Notes: a model not told the origin generated them from the letters alone. A DNA stretch of 64,000 nt from Bacteroidetes bacterium UBA4416 (GCA_002390745.1 DGQK01000026.1:33184-97183), one strand, 5' to 3'. Shown: positions 52,168-61,374, numbered from the stretch's first letter. Program-made: numbers and translations.

Positions 52168-52821
52168 TCAATTCCTTGCCTCTTCTTTCCGTTCGTATCG
52201 TAACCACATGCTGGCGCCATACACGATATGCAGCACACCAAAGCCAATTGTCCAGTACAGCAGGCCATGCCCCAGATTAAACGAGTTGACCAGGCCGAGC
52301 ACGATTTCGCAAATACCAAAATAACGGATATCCGTGTACGTATACTTACTGGCGTTAATTAAGGCCATTCCATAAAACAATAACATCGCCGGCGCTATGT
52401 ATACCACCGATCCATGATACAATAAAGCGATGCAGAATACACCGCCTGCTCCCAGGGGAATACACAAATTGACAAGGGCTCTCAACGCCGTGTGGTCAAA
52501 AAGGGTGAGGCCCTGCTTCCTGGCCTTTTTATTGGAAAAATAGTAGGCCATCAGCACTGATAACAGCAGAACGCTTCCGGCAATGAGAATAAAATTCAGA
52601 TAGACTTCGTTGAGGCTAAATGTAACGGTGCCATCGCCTGTATAAGGATTATGCTCGCGGATAAAGTCCAGGTAAAACCAGGCAACGGTAGCGCCTATCA
52701 TGGCAAAGATACCGGCAAACACACCCGAAAGGCCACTAAGTGAAAGGAAGCGGGTTGATTTTCTCATCATGTTGCGGATATCCTGTATCGCTTCGAGGTG
52801 TTGGCTGTCTTCTGTCGTCAT
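52168..52821 (-). CDS. Integral membrane protein in operon with the winged-helix regulator
   Basis: A 217-residue protein with about six hydrophobic helices (for example LSLSGLSGVFAGIFAMIGAT, YLNFILIAGSVLLLSVLMAYY and IAPAMLLFYGMALI). The N-terminal soluble part (EDSQHLEAIQDIRNMMRKS) resembles a conserved membrane family placed next to small winged-helix regulators. The ATG at 52821 was chosen over one 8 codons earlier because the promoter/operator at 52832-52850 lies just upstream. The function is unknown; sensing or membrane stress is a guess from the pairing. Confidence 0.85.
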   Translation of the reverse strand: MTTEDSQHLEAIQDIRNMMRKSTRFLSLSGLSGVFAGIFAMIGATVAWFYLDFIREHNPYTGDGTVTFSLNEVYLNFILIAGSVLLLSVLMAYYFSNKKARKQGLTLFDHTALRALVNLCIPLGAGGVFCIALLYHGSVVYIAPAMLLFYGMALINASKYTYTDIRYFGICEIVLGLVNSFNLGHGLLYWTIGFGVLHIVYGASMWLRYERKEEARN

Positions 52822-52831
52822 ATTTAAAAGC

Positions 52832-52850
52832 ACTTTGCGACACAAAGTTA
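52832..52850 (-). promoter_or_regulatory. Operator-like palindrome overlapping a consensus -7 box
   Basis: ACTTTG (52832-52837), 5-bp spacer, CAAAGT (52843-52848). The minus-strand -7 box TAACTTTG (52850-52843) is part of the palindrome. A weak -33 (CTTG, 52873-52870) lies 19 bp upstream. The box is 22 bp before the ATG at 52821. Confidence 0.7.
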
Positions 52851-52918
52851 TAGCTTATTTTCTGAAGTCCAAGTTTTTTAACGATTTTTTCATCGCATTT
52901 TATTCCTACTTTTACCTG

Positions 52919-53335
52919 ATGGCAAGAATCATGGCAATAGATTATGGCAGTAAGCGTGTAGGGCTGGCAGTAACAGATCCCTTGCAGATCATTGCTTCGG
53001 GGCTTACAACAGTGCACAGCAAAGACCTCATCAGCTTCCTCGAAGGCTACCTGAAAAAGGAAAGTGTAGAATGTATTGTGGTGGGAGAACCCAAAACCCT
53101 GCAAAACGAAGCCTCTGACAGCGCCCGCTTCATCGATCCGTTTGTAACGCACCTCATCCGAAAATTTCCGGATGTAAAAATCGTCCGCTATGACGAGCGC
53201 TTCACCTCCGCCCTCGCCCACCAGGCCATGCTGATGGGCGGACTGAAGAAGAAAGACCGCGCCAATAAGGAAACCGTGGATATGGTAAGCGCCACCATCC
53301 TCCTGCAGGATTACCTGGCTTTTATCGGTAAATAA
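52919..53335 (+). CDS. ruvX: Putative pre-16S rRNA nuclease / Holliday junction resolvase YqgF
   Basis: Processes the 16S rRNA 5' end and has a RuvC-like RNase H fold. The 138-residue protein starts MARIMAIDYGSKRVGLAVTDP (catalytic Asp in the first strand), has VECIVVGEPKTLQNEASDSAR, then VRYDERFTSALAHQAM and the final Asp in ETVDMVSATILLQDYL. The frame extends upstream to 52700, but the family start is the ATG at 52919. Divergent from the regulator operon. Confidence 0.95.
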   Translation: MARIMAIDYGSKRVGLAVTDPLQIIASGLTTVHSKDLISFLEGYLKKESVECIVVGEPKTLQNEASDSARFIDPFVTHLIRKFPDVKIVRYDERFTSALAHQAMLMGGLKKKDRANKETVDMVSATILLQDYLAFIGK

Positions 53336-53416
53336 TACATTGAGTACAACAAGAATTCGTTGATGACAACGTGAATCTGATTATTGTCATGAATGATCCT
53401 AAATTGTGTCATCGTC

Positions 53417-53435
53417 ATTGCTCCGGAGGAGCAAT
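53417..53435. repeat. REP-like hairpin, partial copy
   Basis: ATTGCTCC (53417-53424), GGA, GGAGCAAT (53428-53435), preceded by CGTC. It recalls the CGTCATTGC arms of the 40186 element, but the match is partial. Confidence 0.4.
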
Positions 53436-53616
53436 CTATTTACAGGAATGCGAACCGCGCCAAGAACCTACTCCTTAGAAGCGGCGCGTCGTATCTATAG
53501 AATCATATCAACAGAAATCAGAACCGATTGCGCACCTACGGCACACGAAACAATTCGTTACACTTGATTTCTATTATGCTCGCAGGCCTGTAGAAATAGC
53601 AAAGTAATCCTAAGGC

Positions 53617-53660
53617 ATAAAAAAATCCCTTCACGATGAATCATGAAGGGATTTTTATTT
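53617..53660 (-). terminator. Intrinsic terminator of the T9SS cargo gene
   Basis: 13-bp perfect arms 53621-53633 and 53644-53656 (AAAAATCCCTTCA and its complement), flanked by A and T runs. Confidence 0.88.
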
Positions 53661-53674
53661 ACCGAGTGATACTC

Positions 53675-55918
53675 TTATTTGGAGATTACCAGTTTATAGT
53701 TCATAGAACCGCTTTCAGCGATCAACGAGATATAGTAGATCCCATTGTTGAGCTGTGAAACATTGACAGCTGTTTCCATCTCCGTGATGTCTTTCCTGGT
53801 TACTTGCTTGCCGGTAACATCATACATCACCAGGGTAGCAGGGAATACAGAAGACTGCACGGTGAAGTTACCGTTGCTTGGGTTCGGATATACAGAGAAC
53901 AGGGTATTATTCATATTCTCATGGATGCCTGTGCAAGGATTTACAGATACCGTACTAACGGCAGTGTTTGTGCAACCGCCAACAGCGCTTGTTCCGGTTA
54001 CTGTATAAGTAGCAGTTGTTGTTGGCGTGAATCCTGTTCCATTGGCTACACCATTAGACCATGTGTAGCTGGTAGCTCCGGTAGCAGTAAGCGTGGTGCT
54101 TGAACCGGCACAGATCACGCTTGGAGTTGCCGTAACGTTAATGGTAGGAGTTGCAATACCTACTAAATTCGCTGTGATGGACTTGCTGCATCCCTGCGAT
54201 GATGTTCCGGTAATTGTGAACGTAAAAAGCCCGGCATTAGCTGCTGATACCAATATGGTATTGGTTGTCACCCCGGATGGATTCCATGAATACGTCGCAG
54301 ATGTTCCGGAAGCAGTTAAAGTCGTGGTTTTACCTGTACACACTGTTCCTGACGTAGCCGTAAGCGTTGGCAAAGGATTGACAGTGACCGTTACCGTTTT
54401 TGTATTGGCACAGGCCGAGTTGTTTCCTGTCACCGTATAAATCGTTGTTGCAGTTGGAGTGACAGAGATGGAAGCTGTTGTTTGAGAGCCCGGAGCCCAT
54501 GTTTGAGAAGTAGCCCCTGTTACAGTAAGCGTAGTGGCCTGTCCGGCGCAAATGGTAGGGCTTACCGGAGCAATAGTGAGTGTCGGCAATGCAGTTACAG
54601 ACACGGTGCCTGTAGCGGTGAAGGTACCTGCGCAGCCTGCCGCATTTCCTGATACAGTATAAACCGTAGTAGATGCAGGGCTCACCGAAATAGAAGCATT
54701 GTTGGAAACCGGAGATGTCCAGGTATAAGTAGAAACACCGCTAGCCGTTAAAGTTGCCGTGCTACCTGCGCAAATGGAAGTAGAGTTGACCGCTAAGGTC
54801 GGAGAAGCAATGACGTTTACGGTTGTTGTAACAGAAGAAGAACAGCTGCTGCTTGTACCGGTAACTGTATACACAGTGGTAGAAGTTGGACTAACCAACA
54901 CAGTAGAGGTAGTGGCTCCTGTACTCCAGCTATAAGTGGTTGCGCCGCTGGCCGTTAAGGTAGCCGAACCTCCTGAACAGATGGATGCTCCTGTTGCAGA
55001 CACCGTCGGCGTTGGGTTTACCGTTGCCGTGACAACCGCAGTAGCCGTACCACAGCTATTGGTCACAGCAAGCGTATAGTCTCCTGATGCGGCTCCGGTA
55101 ACGGTAGGATTGCTCACACTGGTAGAACTGAAAGAGCCGGTTCCAAACCAGGAGTAGTTTAACGGGCCTGTACCGGTAGCATTTGCCTGTAAGACAAGGC
55201 TCTGTGTTGAACAAATCGGTGCATTGCTGGTAATAGAAGTGATAGCCGGAGCGGTGCAGGAAGAGGCGGCAGTTACCGTACCATTGATCACCACATTATC
55301 GATACTGAATGTTCCTCCGGCCGCTTCGCTGTTCCATCCGTAGAAACGGAATATTGTCGGGGTGGTAATAGTTGCACCAAAAAAGTTGATCTGACTTCCG
55401 TTCTGAGCTGTTGTAGCCGCATCGAAATTCCAGAAAAACTCATTGCTACCCACAACCGATAAGGTGGCATTGCTCACTACAGAAGCAGGCAGGTTGCTGG
55501 TAAAGCCGTCTATACTGGTTTTAACCGCATAACTCCTGATACCAGTACCGGAACGTTGTACCGTAAAAGCCATCGTGTTTAAAGCCACTGTATAGCCTGC
55601 CTGGGGAGTAATGGTTACTTCATAATATTCTCCCGCGTTAATGCTTCCTGTGAGGGAACTGTAAAGGTCATTTCCAGTTGTAGCGCCTGTAGGCCAACCA
55701 ACGAACGAAAAACGACCGCTTGCATTAGGGTTAGCTGAAGGCGTTCCTACGGCCGTAAAAGGGCTGAAGGTGATACCTGTTGCTGTCGGAACCGGCGTAG
55801 GGTCCATGGTTCCGGACGTCGTAGTCGTCAGTGAAAAATCATACGTAGCGGTAAACGCCTGAGCGCTAACAGCAACGCTTGAAAAGATCAATGCAATTGA
55901 AAGTAATGTTTTTATCAT
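53675..55918 (-). CDS. T9SS type A cargo with repeated Ig-like domains
   Basis: A 747-residue exported protein. A signal peptide (ends near VAVSAQ) is followed by a jelly-roll-like domain (about residues 20-215). Then come about six to seven Ig-like repeats of roughly 75 residues, each beginning with a Cys-containing motif such as ICSGGSATLTASGATTYSWS, with a YTWS-like core. The C-terminus (FSVYPNPSNGNFTV, then LNNGIYYISLIAES, then YKLVISK) is a type A T9SS sorting signal. No enzyme motif is visible, so an adhesin or surface-layer role is likely. A -7 box (55941-55948) precedes it. The Ig repeats are similar to those at the C-terminus of the 56184 protein. Confidence 0.9.
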   Translation of the reverse strand: MIKTLLSIALIFSSVAVSAQAFTATYDFSLTTTTSGTMDPTPVPTATGITFSPFTAVGTPSANPNASGRFSFVGWPTGATTGNDLYSSLTGSINAGEYYEVTITPQAGYTVALNTMAFTVQRSGTGIRSYAVKTSIDGFTSNLPASVVSNATLSVVGSNEFFWNFDAATTAQNGSQINFFGATITTPTIFRFYGWNSEAAGGTFSIDNVVINGTVTAASSCTAPAITSITSNAPICSTQSLVLQANATGTGPLNYSWFGTGSFSSTSVSNPTVTGAASGDYTLAVTNSCGTATAVVTATVNPTPTVSATGASICSGGSATLTASGATTYSWSTGATTSTVLVSPTSTTVYTVTGTSSSCSSSVTTTVNVIASPTLAVNSTSICAGSTATLTASGVSTYTWTSPVSNNASISVSPASTTVYTVSGNAAGCAGTFTATGTVSVTALPTLTIAPVSPTICAGQATTLTVTGATSQTWAPGSQTTASISVTPTATTIYTVTGNNSACANTKTVTVTVNPLPTLTATSGTVCTGKTTTLTASGTSATYSWNPSGVTTNTILVSAANAGLFTFTITGTSSQGCSKSITANLVGIATPTINVTATPSVICAGSSTTLTATGATSYTWSNGVANGTGFTPTTTATYTVTGTSAVGGCTNTAVSTVSVNPCTGIHENMNNTLFSVYPNPSNGNFTVQSSVFPATLVMYDVTGKQVTRKDITEMETAVNVSQLNNGIYYISLIAESGSMNYKLVISK

Positions 55919-55940
55919 GTTTTAAAGGTTTTATGATCGC

Positions 55941-55948
55941 CAAAAATA
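55941..55948 (-). promoter_or_regulatory. -7 promoter box of the 53675 T9SS gene
   Basis: Minus-strand TATTTTTG, a TAnnTTTG match, 23 bp before the ATG at 55918. Confidence 0.5.
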
Positions 55949-56183
55949 TAAAAAAAGCAGCCGAATCACGTTATCTAAACGTTAAAAGCCTCCTGCATAT
56001 CGTCAACATCTTATTAACAGTTTATTTACAAAGCGCCTGACTGTGTAAATAAATCATCAGGTGAATCCTGCATTCTTAAACACAGCCTTAACCTGCGGCA
56101 ACCAAGCGCTAATATTTTAATGATACTGCGATAAACTAAACACATAATCAAGAAGAGATATTTGCCGCAAAAAAACACAAACT

Positions 56184-59100
56184 ATGAACCAACCGTTACT
56201 TAAGCACAAGGGCATCATCATTACCTGGTGCCTCTGCCTTTTCCTGGGCTTTTATGCAAACGCGCAAACCGTTATTTACAGTACCGATTTCGGGACTGTA
56301 GCCAATGTAAACCCTGCCAACTGGACCTTTACAGGTGCTGGCATGAACATCAGCACCAACAGCCCCTCCAGCGGTTATGCCGGTGCGTCCGGGGGCGCCT
56401 ACCTGGGAGAAGGAAATTCCACGACCTTTACCAACACGTCAGGCAATACCTACACAGTATCGCCTGTAGGCATTTCAACTGCCGTGTTGCAGATCAGTAC
56501 CCTCACGTATAGCAACATTACCGTTTCCTTTGGGATGAGGATGTCTTCGGCCAGCTATACGAATAATGCGACCTACGCTTTTGAATGGAGCACGGATAAT
56601 ATTAACTATACACCGATAAGCTATACGGATGCGGTGAGCAACTGGGGGCTGGCAAGCGGTGCAGGGCTAAGTCTTCCTGCCGGCGCCAACAACCAGCCAA
56701 ACCTGTATTTACGTTATACCTTCAACCGTACGGGAACGGGCTCCAATTATAAGATCGACGATTTTAAAGTAAGTGCGGCGGCCGTCGTGACGCCTGCCAA
56801 TATCGGCTTTCTCTCCAATGACACCACCGTTCTGGAAAGTGCCGGAAATGCCCTGGTATATCTGAAAATTACCAGCACCAATTCCCTGGCAAGCTCCGTG
56901 AATGTTGTCGCATCTGCCTTATCGAACGCTTCTGCAACAGACTATACCTTATCCACCACTACAGTTACTTTTGCTGCCGGCTCTTCCAATAACAGCACAC
57001 AGCCTGTCAGCATAGCCATTAATGATGATGCGCTTCCGGAAAATTCGGAGTACATCATCCTGAAATTAACAAGCCCGGTGAATGCTACTATTACGGGTAT
57101 CACACAATTTGTATTCTATATAGGCGATAACGATAAACCCGGCCCTGCTCCAAGCAATGCGCTTCAACTCAACTTATTATCCAGCTTCAGCAACGGGAGC
57201 AGCGGTACTAATTCGGCAGAGATCGTTGCCCATGACCCCAGTACACAGCGCCTCTACATTGCCAACAGCGTAGGCGCCAAACTGGACATTGTGGATTTTA
57301 TTAACCCTTCGGGCCCGGTACTGTTGAATAGCCTGAGCATTTCGGCCTATGGCAATATCAACTCGGTGGCGGTGAAAAACGGAACGGTTGCTTTGGCGAT
57401 CGAGAACGGCACTAACCCCCAGGACAGCGGTAAGGTGGTGTTCCTGGACAAAGACGGCGTTCTTCTGAAACAGGTGAATGTGGGCATGATGCCGGACATG
57501 ATCACCTTCAACCACGCCGGCACCAAAGTGTATACGGCCAATGAAGGAGAGCCCAATGCGGCTTACACCAACGATCCGGATGGCTCTATCAGTGTTGTGG
57601 ACATTACAAACGGTGTGATGAATGCCGGCAGGACTCATATCACCTTTACCGCTTACAACGGGCAGGAAGCGACACTCCGCGCACAAGGCATCCGAATATA
57701 CGGTCTGGGGGCAAGCGCCTCCAAAGACTTCGAGCCCGAATACATAAGCATTGCCGACGACGACAGCAAAGCCTGGGTAACCTTGCAGGAAAACAACGCG
57801 GTGGTGGAATTGAACCTGAGCTCAAATACAATTACTGCTTTACGCGCTTTAGGTTCTAAGAATTACGCAGCATCGCCTTTTGGCATGGATGCGTCGAATA
57901 TGACCAAAGGCATCAACCTCTCCAATTTTCCGGTGAAAGGCTTATACCTTCCGGACGCCATCGCTAAATACAAAGTGGGCGGCGTGGATTATATCCTGAC
58001 GGCGAATGAAGGCGATGCCCGTGCCTACGCCGGCTTTAGCGAAGAAAAACGTGTGGCACAGCTCAACCTCGATGCGGCTAAATTTCCTAACGCCGCCGAG
58101 CTGCAAAACAATTATACGCTCGGAAGGCTTACGGTAACGGACAAATCAGGCGATACGGATAACGACGGCGACATTGATTCTATTTTTTGCATGGGAGCCC
58201 GCTCGTTCTCTATCTGGAATGCAACTACCGGACAACTGGTATATGACAGCGGCGACGATTTTGAGCGCATCACAGCTACCGGCAGCTTCTCCGTGATGTT
58301 TAACGCCAGCAATGGCAACAGCCCTGCTCCGAAAGACCGCAGCGACGATAAAGGCCCTGAGCCGGAAGGTGTGACTGTGGGTATGATCGGAACCACGCCT
58401 TATGCCTTCATCGCCCTGGAGCGCATCGGCGGTGTGATGGTATATGACATCAGCAATCCGGCTGCACCGGTATATGTGACTTATGTGAACAACCGGAGCT
58501 TCGCCACCAATGGCCCTGACAGGGGGGCGGAAGGCCTTATCTTCATTCCTCAATCGCAAAGCCCTAACGGGCAACACATCGTGATTGCAGCCAACGAAGT
58601 GAGCAGCACCTTATCGATCTGGGGTATCCCCGGCTGCACCACACCTCTGAACTCTGCCTTAACGGTAGGTACCAATACCCTGTTCTGCCAGGGCGATTCG
58701 ACCCTGCTTTCCGTAGCGGCACAAAGTGGTGTGAGCTACCAATGGAAAAACGGTGCCGGAAATATTACAGGCGCTACGAATAATACCTATTATGCCAAAA
58801 CAGCCGGCAATTACATGGTGTCTATCACCGGCACTACCAATTGCAGCACTTCATCCCTAAGCCAGAACATTGCCGTGACACCGGCTCCTGTATTAACCGT
58901 AGCCGCTACCAGCACTGCCGTATGTAAAGGACAGCCCGTAACGATCACCGCCAGCGGCGCCGATACGTATACCTTTACAGGCGGGATCTCCAACGGCGTA
59001 GCCTTTACGCCTACTGCTTCTGCAACTTACAGCATCAGCGGCACCAATACCCTCACGACCTGCAAGGCCAAAACAACACGCAGCATAACGGTCAACACCC

Positions 59101-59588
59101 TGCCTGCGATTGTCGGCTCACTGACAAGCACTATGATCTGCAGCGGGCAAACGACCACCCTCAGCGCTACGGGCACATCCGGCACTACCTATACCTGGAC
59201 TCCCGGTAACCTCACCGGAACATCGGTTTCTGTTTCTCCGACGGTGACAACCACCTATACCATCAATGGCCGGAGCAGCAATGGCTGCAACAACAGCAGC
59301 ATCCTTACCCAATCCGTATCGCTTTGTACCGGCCTGGAAGACCTGGCACAGAACGAGGTATTGCTGAATGTATTCCCTAATCCGAATAACGGGGTTTATA
59401 CAATTCAATCGAACACGGCCTTGAACCTGACCATCATCGATCAGTTGGGCAGGGAAATGAAAACGGTTGTATTGAATGCCTCCAATCAGTTCACAGCAGA
59501 TATTTCCGGCATGGCAGCAGGTATCTATTACCTGGTAAACCATGAAGGACAATACCCGCAGCATTTAAAAATTGTGGTTGCCAATTAA
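56184..59588 (+). CDS. Choice-of-anchor I domain T9SS cargo protein
   Basis: An 1134-residue exported protein. Signal peptide (ends near FYANAQ), a jelly-roll-like domain (about 25-200), a Calx-beta-like domain (about 205-315; VLESAGNALVYLKITS and PENSEYIILKL), then the choice-of-anchor I region (about 330-825), marked by TANEGEPNAAYTNDPDGSIS, TANEGDARAY and KGPEPEGVTVG. That region forms a seven-bladed propeller-like fold. Ig-like repeats follow. The C-terminus (VFPNPNNGVYTIQS, then MAAGIYYLVNHEG) is a T9SS type A domain. The activity is unknown; phosphatase or esterase-like relatives exist. Terminator at 59608. Confidence 0.92.
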   Translation: MNQPLLKHKGIIITWCLCLFLGFYANAQTVIYSTDFGTVANVNPANWTFTGAGMNISTNSPSSGYAGASGGAYLGEGNSTTFTNTSGNTYTVSPVGISTAVLQISTLTYSNITVSFGMRMSSASYTNNATYAFEWSTDNINYTPISYTDAVSNWGLASGAGLSLPAGANNQPNLYLRYTFNRTGTGSNYKIDDFKVSAAAVVTPANIGFLSNDTTVLESAGNALVYLKITSTNSLASSVNVVASALSNASATDYTLSTTTVTFAAGSSNNSTQPVSIAINDDALPENSEYIILKLTSPVNATITGITQFVFYIGDNDKPGPAPSNALQLNLLSSFSNGSSGTNSAEIVAHDPSTQRLYIANSVGAKLDIVDFINPSGPVLLNSLSISAYGNINSVAVKNGTVALAIENGTNPQDSGKVVFLDKDGVLLKQVNVGMMPDMITFNHAGTKVYTANEGEPNAAYTNDPDGSISVVDITNGVMNAGRTHITFTAYNGQEATLRAQGIRIYGLGASASKDFEPEYISIADDDSKAWVTLQENNAVVELNLSSNTITALRALGSKNYAASPFGMDASNMTKGINLSNFPVKGLYLPDAIAKYKVGGVDYILTANEGDARAYAGFSEEKRVAQLNLDAAKFPNAAELQNNYTLGRLTVTDKSGDTDNDGDIDSIFCMGARSFSIWNATTGQLVYDSGDDFERITATGSFSVMFNASNGNSPAPKDRSDDKGPEPEGVTVGMIGTTPYAFIALERIGGVMVYDISNPAAPVYVTYVNNRSFATNGPDRGAEGLIFIPQSQSPNGQHIVIAANEVSSTLSIWGIPGCTTPLNSALTVGTNTLFCQGDSTLLSVAAQSGVSYQWKNGAGNITGATNNTYYAKTAGNYMVSITGTTNCSTSSLSQNIAVTPAPVLTVAATSTAVCKGQPVTITASGADTYTFTGGISNGVAFTPTASATYSISGTNTLTTCKAKTTRSITVNTLPAIVGSLTSTMICSGQTTTLSATGTSGTTYTWTPGNLTGTSVSVSPTVTTTYTINGRSSNGCNNSSILTQSVSLCTGLEDLAQNEVLLNVFPNPNNGVYTIQSNTALNLTIIDQLGREMKTVVLNASNQFTADISGMAAGIYYLVNHEGQYPQHLKIVVAN

Positions 59589-59607
59589 CCCATTTTTTCC
59601 ACAAACA

Positions 59608-59639
59608 AAAAGAGGCTGTCAGATGTGACAGCCTCTTTT
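59608..59639. terminator. Bidirectional terminator
   Basis: Perfect 14-bp arms (59608-59621 and 59626-59639) with a 4-nt loop and flanking A/T runs, between two convergent genes. Confidence 0.9.
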
Positions 59640-59659
59640 ATTTTCAGGTTCAACACGTT

Positions 59660-59974
59660 TTAGCCGGCGAATGCCAGGATGACCAGGATGATGATAAGCA
59701 AAAGTGCTACGAGGGAAAGCCCGATGATGGCGCAAATACGCCCGGCATTGACCCTGGAGTAGGATGCTTGTGTGTAGTCGCCGGGATAGTCTTCATAAGC
59801 ATGCCGTGCGTTTCTTGACATGCTAAGCGCAATGATAGCCAGAATGATGCCGATGAGGCCGGCAAAAATAATGGACAGGATGCCTAATACCAGGATCGCT
59901 GTTGAATTCGGCAGGTCTACAGGTGAGCGATTGCTATTGCTGCTGTTGTAGGGAGTATATATTGGTTCTTCCAT
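59660..59974 (-). CDS. Small membrane protein, CCC-motif/DUF4190-like
   Basis: A 104-residue protein. It has an N-terminal Ser/Asn-rich tail, then two hydrophobic helices (STAILVLGILSIIFAGLIGIILAIIAL and ICAIIGLSLVALLLIIILVI) separated by a charged loop (SRNARHAYEDYPGDYTQAS). This layout fits small DUF4190-like proteins with an extended cytosolic tail, but the family call is uncertain. It starts 14 bp after the saccharopine dehydrogenase stop and may be cotranscribed with it. The function is unknown. Confidence 0.75.
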   Translation of the reverse strand: MEEPIYTPYNSSNSNRSPVDLPNSTAILVLGILSIIFAGLIGIILAIIALSMSRNARHAYEDYPGDYTQASYSRVNAGRICAIIGLSLVALLLIIILVILAFAG

Positions 59975-59988
59975 AATTTCATTAATAA

Positions 59989-61320
59989 TTACATCATTTC
60001 TTTTTCTACAAATGCCACACCAAGTGCTTCCAGCTCTGCCAGCATCGGCTCGTAAATTTCTTTCACCGTAGGGATTTGCACGCCATAGAGGCTGAACTTC
60101 CCGGTCAGGAAATTTTTCACCGTAATAGCCAGGGGCAGGCCCACTGTTTTGGCCATCGCCGTATGCACCTCATCGTCGCCGATGACTACCAGCGAGGAAT
60201 TAAGCTGCTTGTAAACACCGTTCAACTGATATTCGAACTGGTGCTGCATCACGATCATATCCTTATCTCCGGGCTTCAGAAGCCATTTTTCTTCCAGCAA
60301 TTGCTGTAACAGCTCAGCCGGAGAGCCTTCTTTCATGCGGATGGGCTTATTGGAGAATAACTCCAGGTATTCCAGCTTTTCCATCACCTCATCATCCATC
60401 TCCGCTCCCATAAAGGCGCTGAGTTTTACTTTGGTGCTGGCATGGCCGTTAGGCAGAAAGGCTTCCAGCAATTGTGTGTAGGTCATGGTATCCGCATTCC
60501 GGATCTTGTAGGTATCGTCGGTGAGGCCAAGCTTCACAAATACGTTCCAGGCCTTGCAGTAGCCCGGCATCCGCAGCGTTCCGCGCAGCATGGTAGTTGT
60601 ATCCGATAAACCGTAAGGCTCTTTGTAGCTGATGCTGTCGCGGTTGGCGTAACCGTCGAACTTCCCGTAACCGTCCATCTCAATGGTTTCTACCTGTGTG
60701 TAGATCCGGTTATAAGGAATGAATTTCAGGCTGCCGTCTTCGATGAATTGCGCAGTCCCCTGCCCTGCCAGTACAACATTGCGCGGGTTCCAGCTGAACT
60801 TGTAACCCCATGGATTATCATTGCTTTCGGGTGCCACCAGGCCACCGCAAAATGATTTGAAGCCGGTGATTTTTCCGCCGATGGTTTTAAGATGATCGAT
60901 GACCTTCATCGCGGAAGCATGATCGATCCCGGGATCCAGTCCGCATTCATTTAACAGTAAAATATGTTTTTGCCTGGCTTCCGCGTCCAGCTCGCGCATT
61001 TCGGCACTCACATAGCTTGCCGTGGCCAGGTGTTTTCCGAGCTTCACACAATCGCGGGCCACATCACCGTGCATAAAAGCCGGCAGCATGGAGATGACCA
61101 AATCCGACTGCGCGATCAGGCTTTCACGAAGGGCAGCATCGGTAGCATCAAATTCCACAGCGGTGGCATGCTCTTTATAGTTTGCGATCCTGGCTTCCAC
61201 GGCCGCTTTGTTGGCATCGGCAATGGTGATCTGCCAGTTGTAGATCCCTGCATTTGTAAGTAAATAGGTAATTAAACTTGAAGAAGAGCGTCCGGCCCCG
61301 ATAATTAAAATTTTGCTCAT
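59989..61320 (-). CDS. Saccharopine dehydrogenase family protein
   Basis: NAD(P)-dependent enzyme of the saccharopine pathway linking lysine, 2-oxoglutarate and glutamate semialdehyde, or a related amino-acid metabolism step. The 443-residue protein has an N-terminal Rossmann motif (ILIIGAGRSSSSLITYLL), VISMLPAFMHGDVARDCVKLGKHLATASYV, and the substrate region LLNECGLDPGIDHASAMKVID, all expected for the reductase or dehydrogenase branch. Substrate specificity between lysine breakdown and other related reactions cannot be told. It is divergent from the DUF4476 gene through overlapping promoters at 61329-61356. Confidence 0.92.
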   Translation of the reverse strand: MSKILIIGAGRSSSSLITYLLTNAGIYNWQITIADANKAAVEARIANYKEHATAVEFDATDAALRESLIAQSDLVISMLPAFMHGDVARDCVKLGKHLATASYVSAEMRELDAEARQKHILLLNECGLDPGIDHASAMKVIDHLKTIGGKITGFKSFCGGLVAPESNDNPWGYKFSWNPRNVVLAGQGTAQFIEDGSLKFIPYNRIYTQVETIEMDGYGKFDGYANRDSISYKEPYGLSDTTTMLRGTLRMPGYCKAWNVFVKLGLTDDTYKIRNADTMTYTQLLEAFLPNGHASTKVKLSAFMGAEMDDEVMEKLEYLELFSNKPIRMKEGSPAELLQQLLEEKWLLKPGDKDMIVMQHQFEYQLNGVYKQLNSSLVVIGDDEVHTAMAKTVGLPLAITVKNFLTGKFSLYGVQIPTVKEIYEPMLAELEALGVAFVEKEMM

Positions 61321-61328
61321 AACGGTAA

Positions 61329-61356
61329 TTGTATGGCAAAAATAACCTTAAATTTG
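61329..61356 (+). promoter_or_regulatory. Promoter of the DUF4476 gene
   Basis: TTG at 61329-61331, 17-bp spacer, TAAATTTG (61349-61356), a TAnnTTTG match. It supports the start at 61375 rather than at 61333. Confidence 0.6.
61337..61344 (-). promoter_or_regulatory. -7 promoter box of the saccharopine dehydrogenase gene
   Basis: Minus-strand TATTTTTG, matching TAnnTTTG, 17 bp before the ATG at 61320. It overlaps the opposing promoter. Confidence 0.5.
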
Positions 61357-61374
61357 GTATCTCTAATACAATAC

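Larger units (their letters stand above)
53336..53674 (+). other. Non-coding 339-bp gap
   Basis: No credible gene. It contains a short REP-like hairpin (53417-53435), a GC-rich inverted pair (CGCGCC/GGCGCG around 53458-53496), and the terminator of the T9SS gene (53621-53656). No tRNA-like cloverleaf was seen. Confidence 0.6.

Noticed and set aside
53336..53615. Possible tRNA or small RNA in the gap after ruvX
   Set aside because: Inverted pairs are present, but no cloverleaf or conserved tRNA sequence could be formed.
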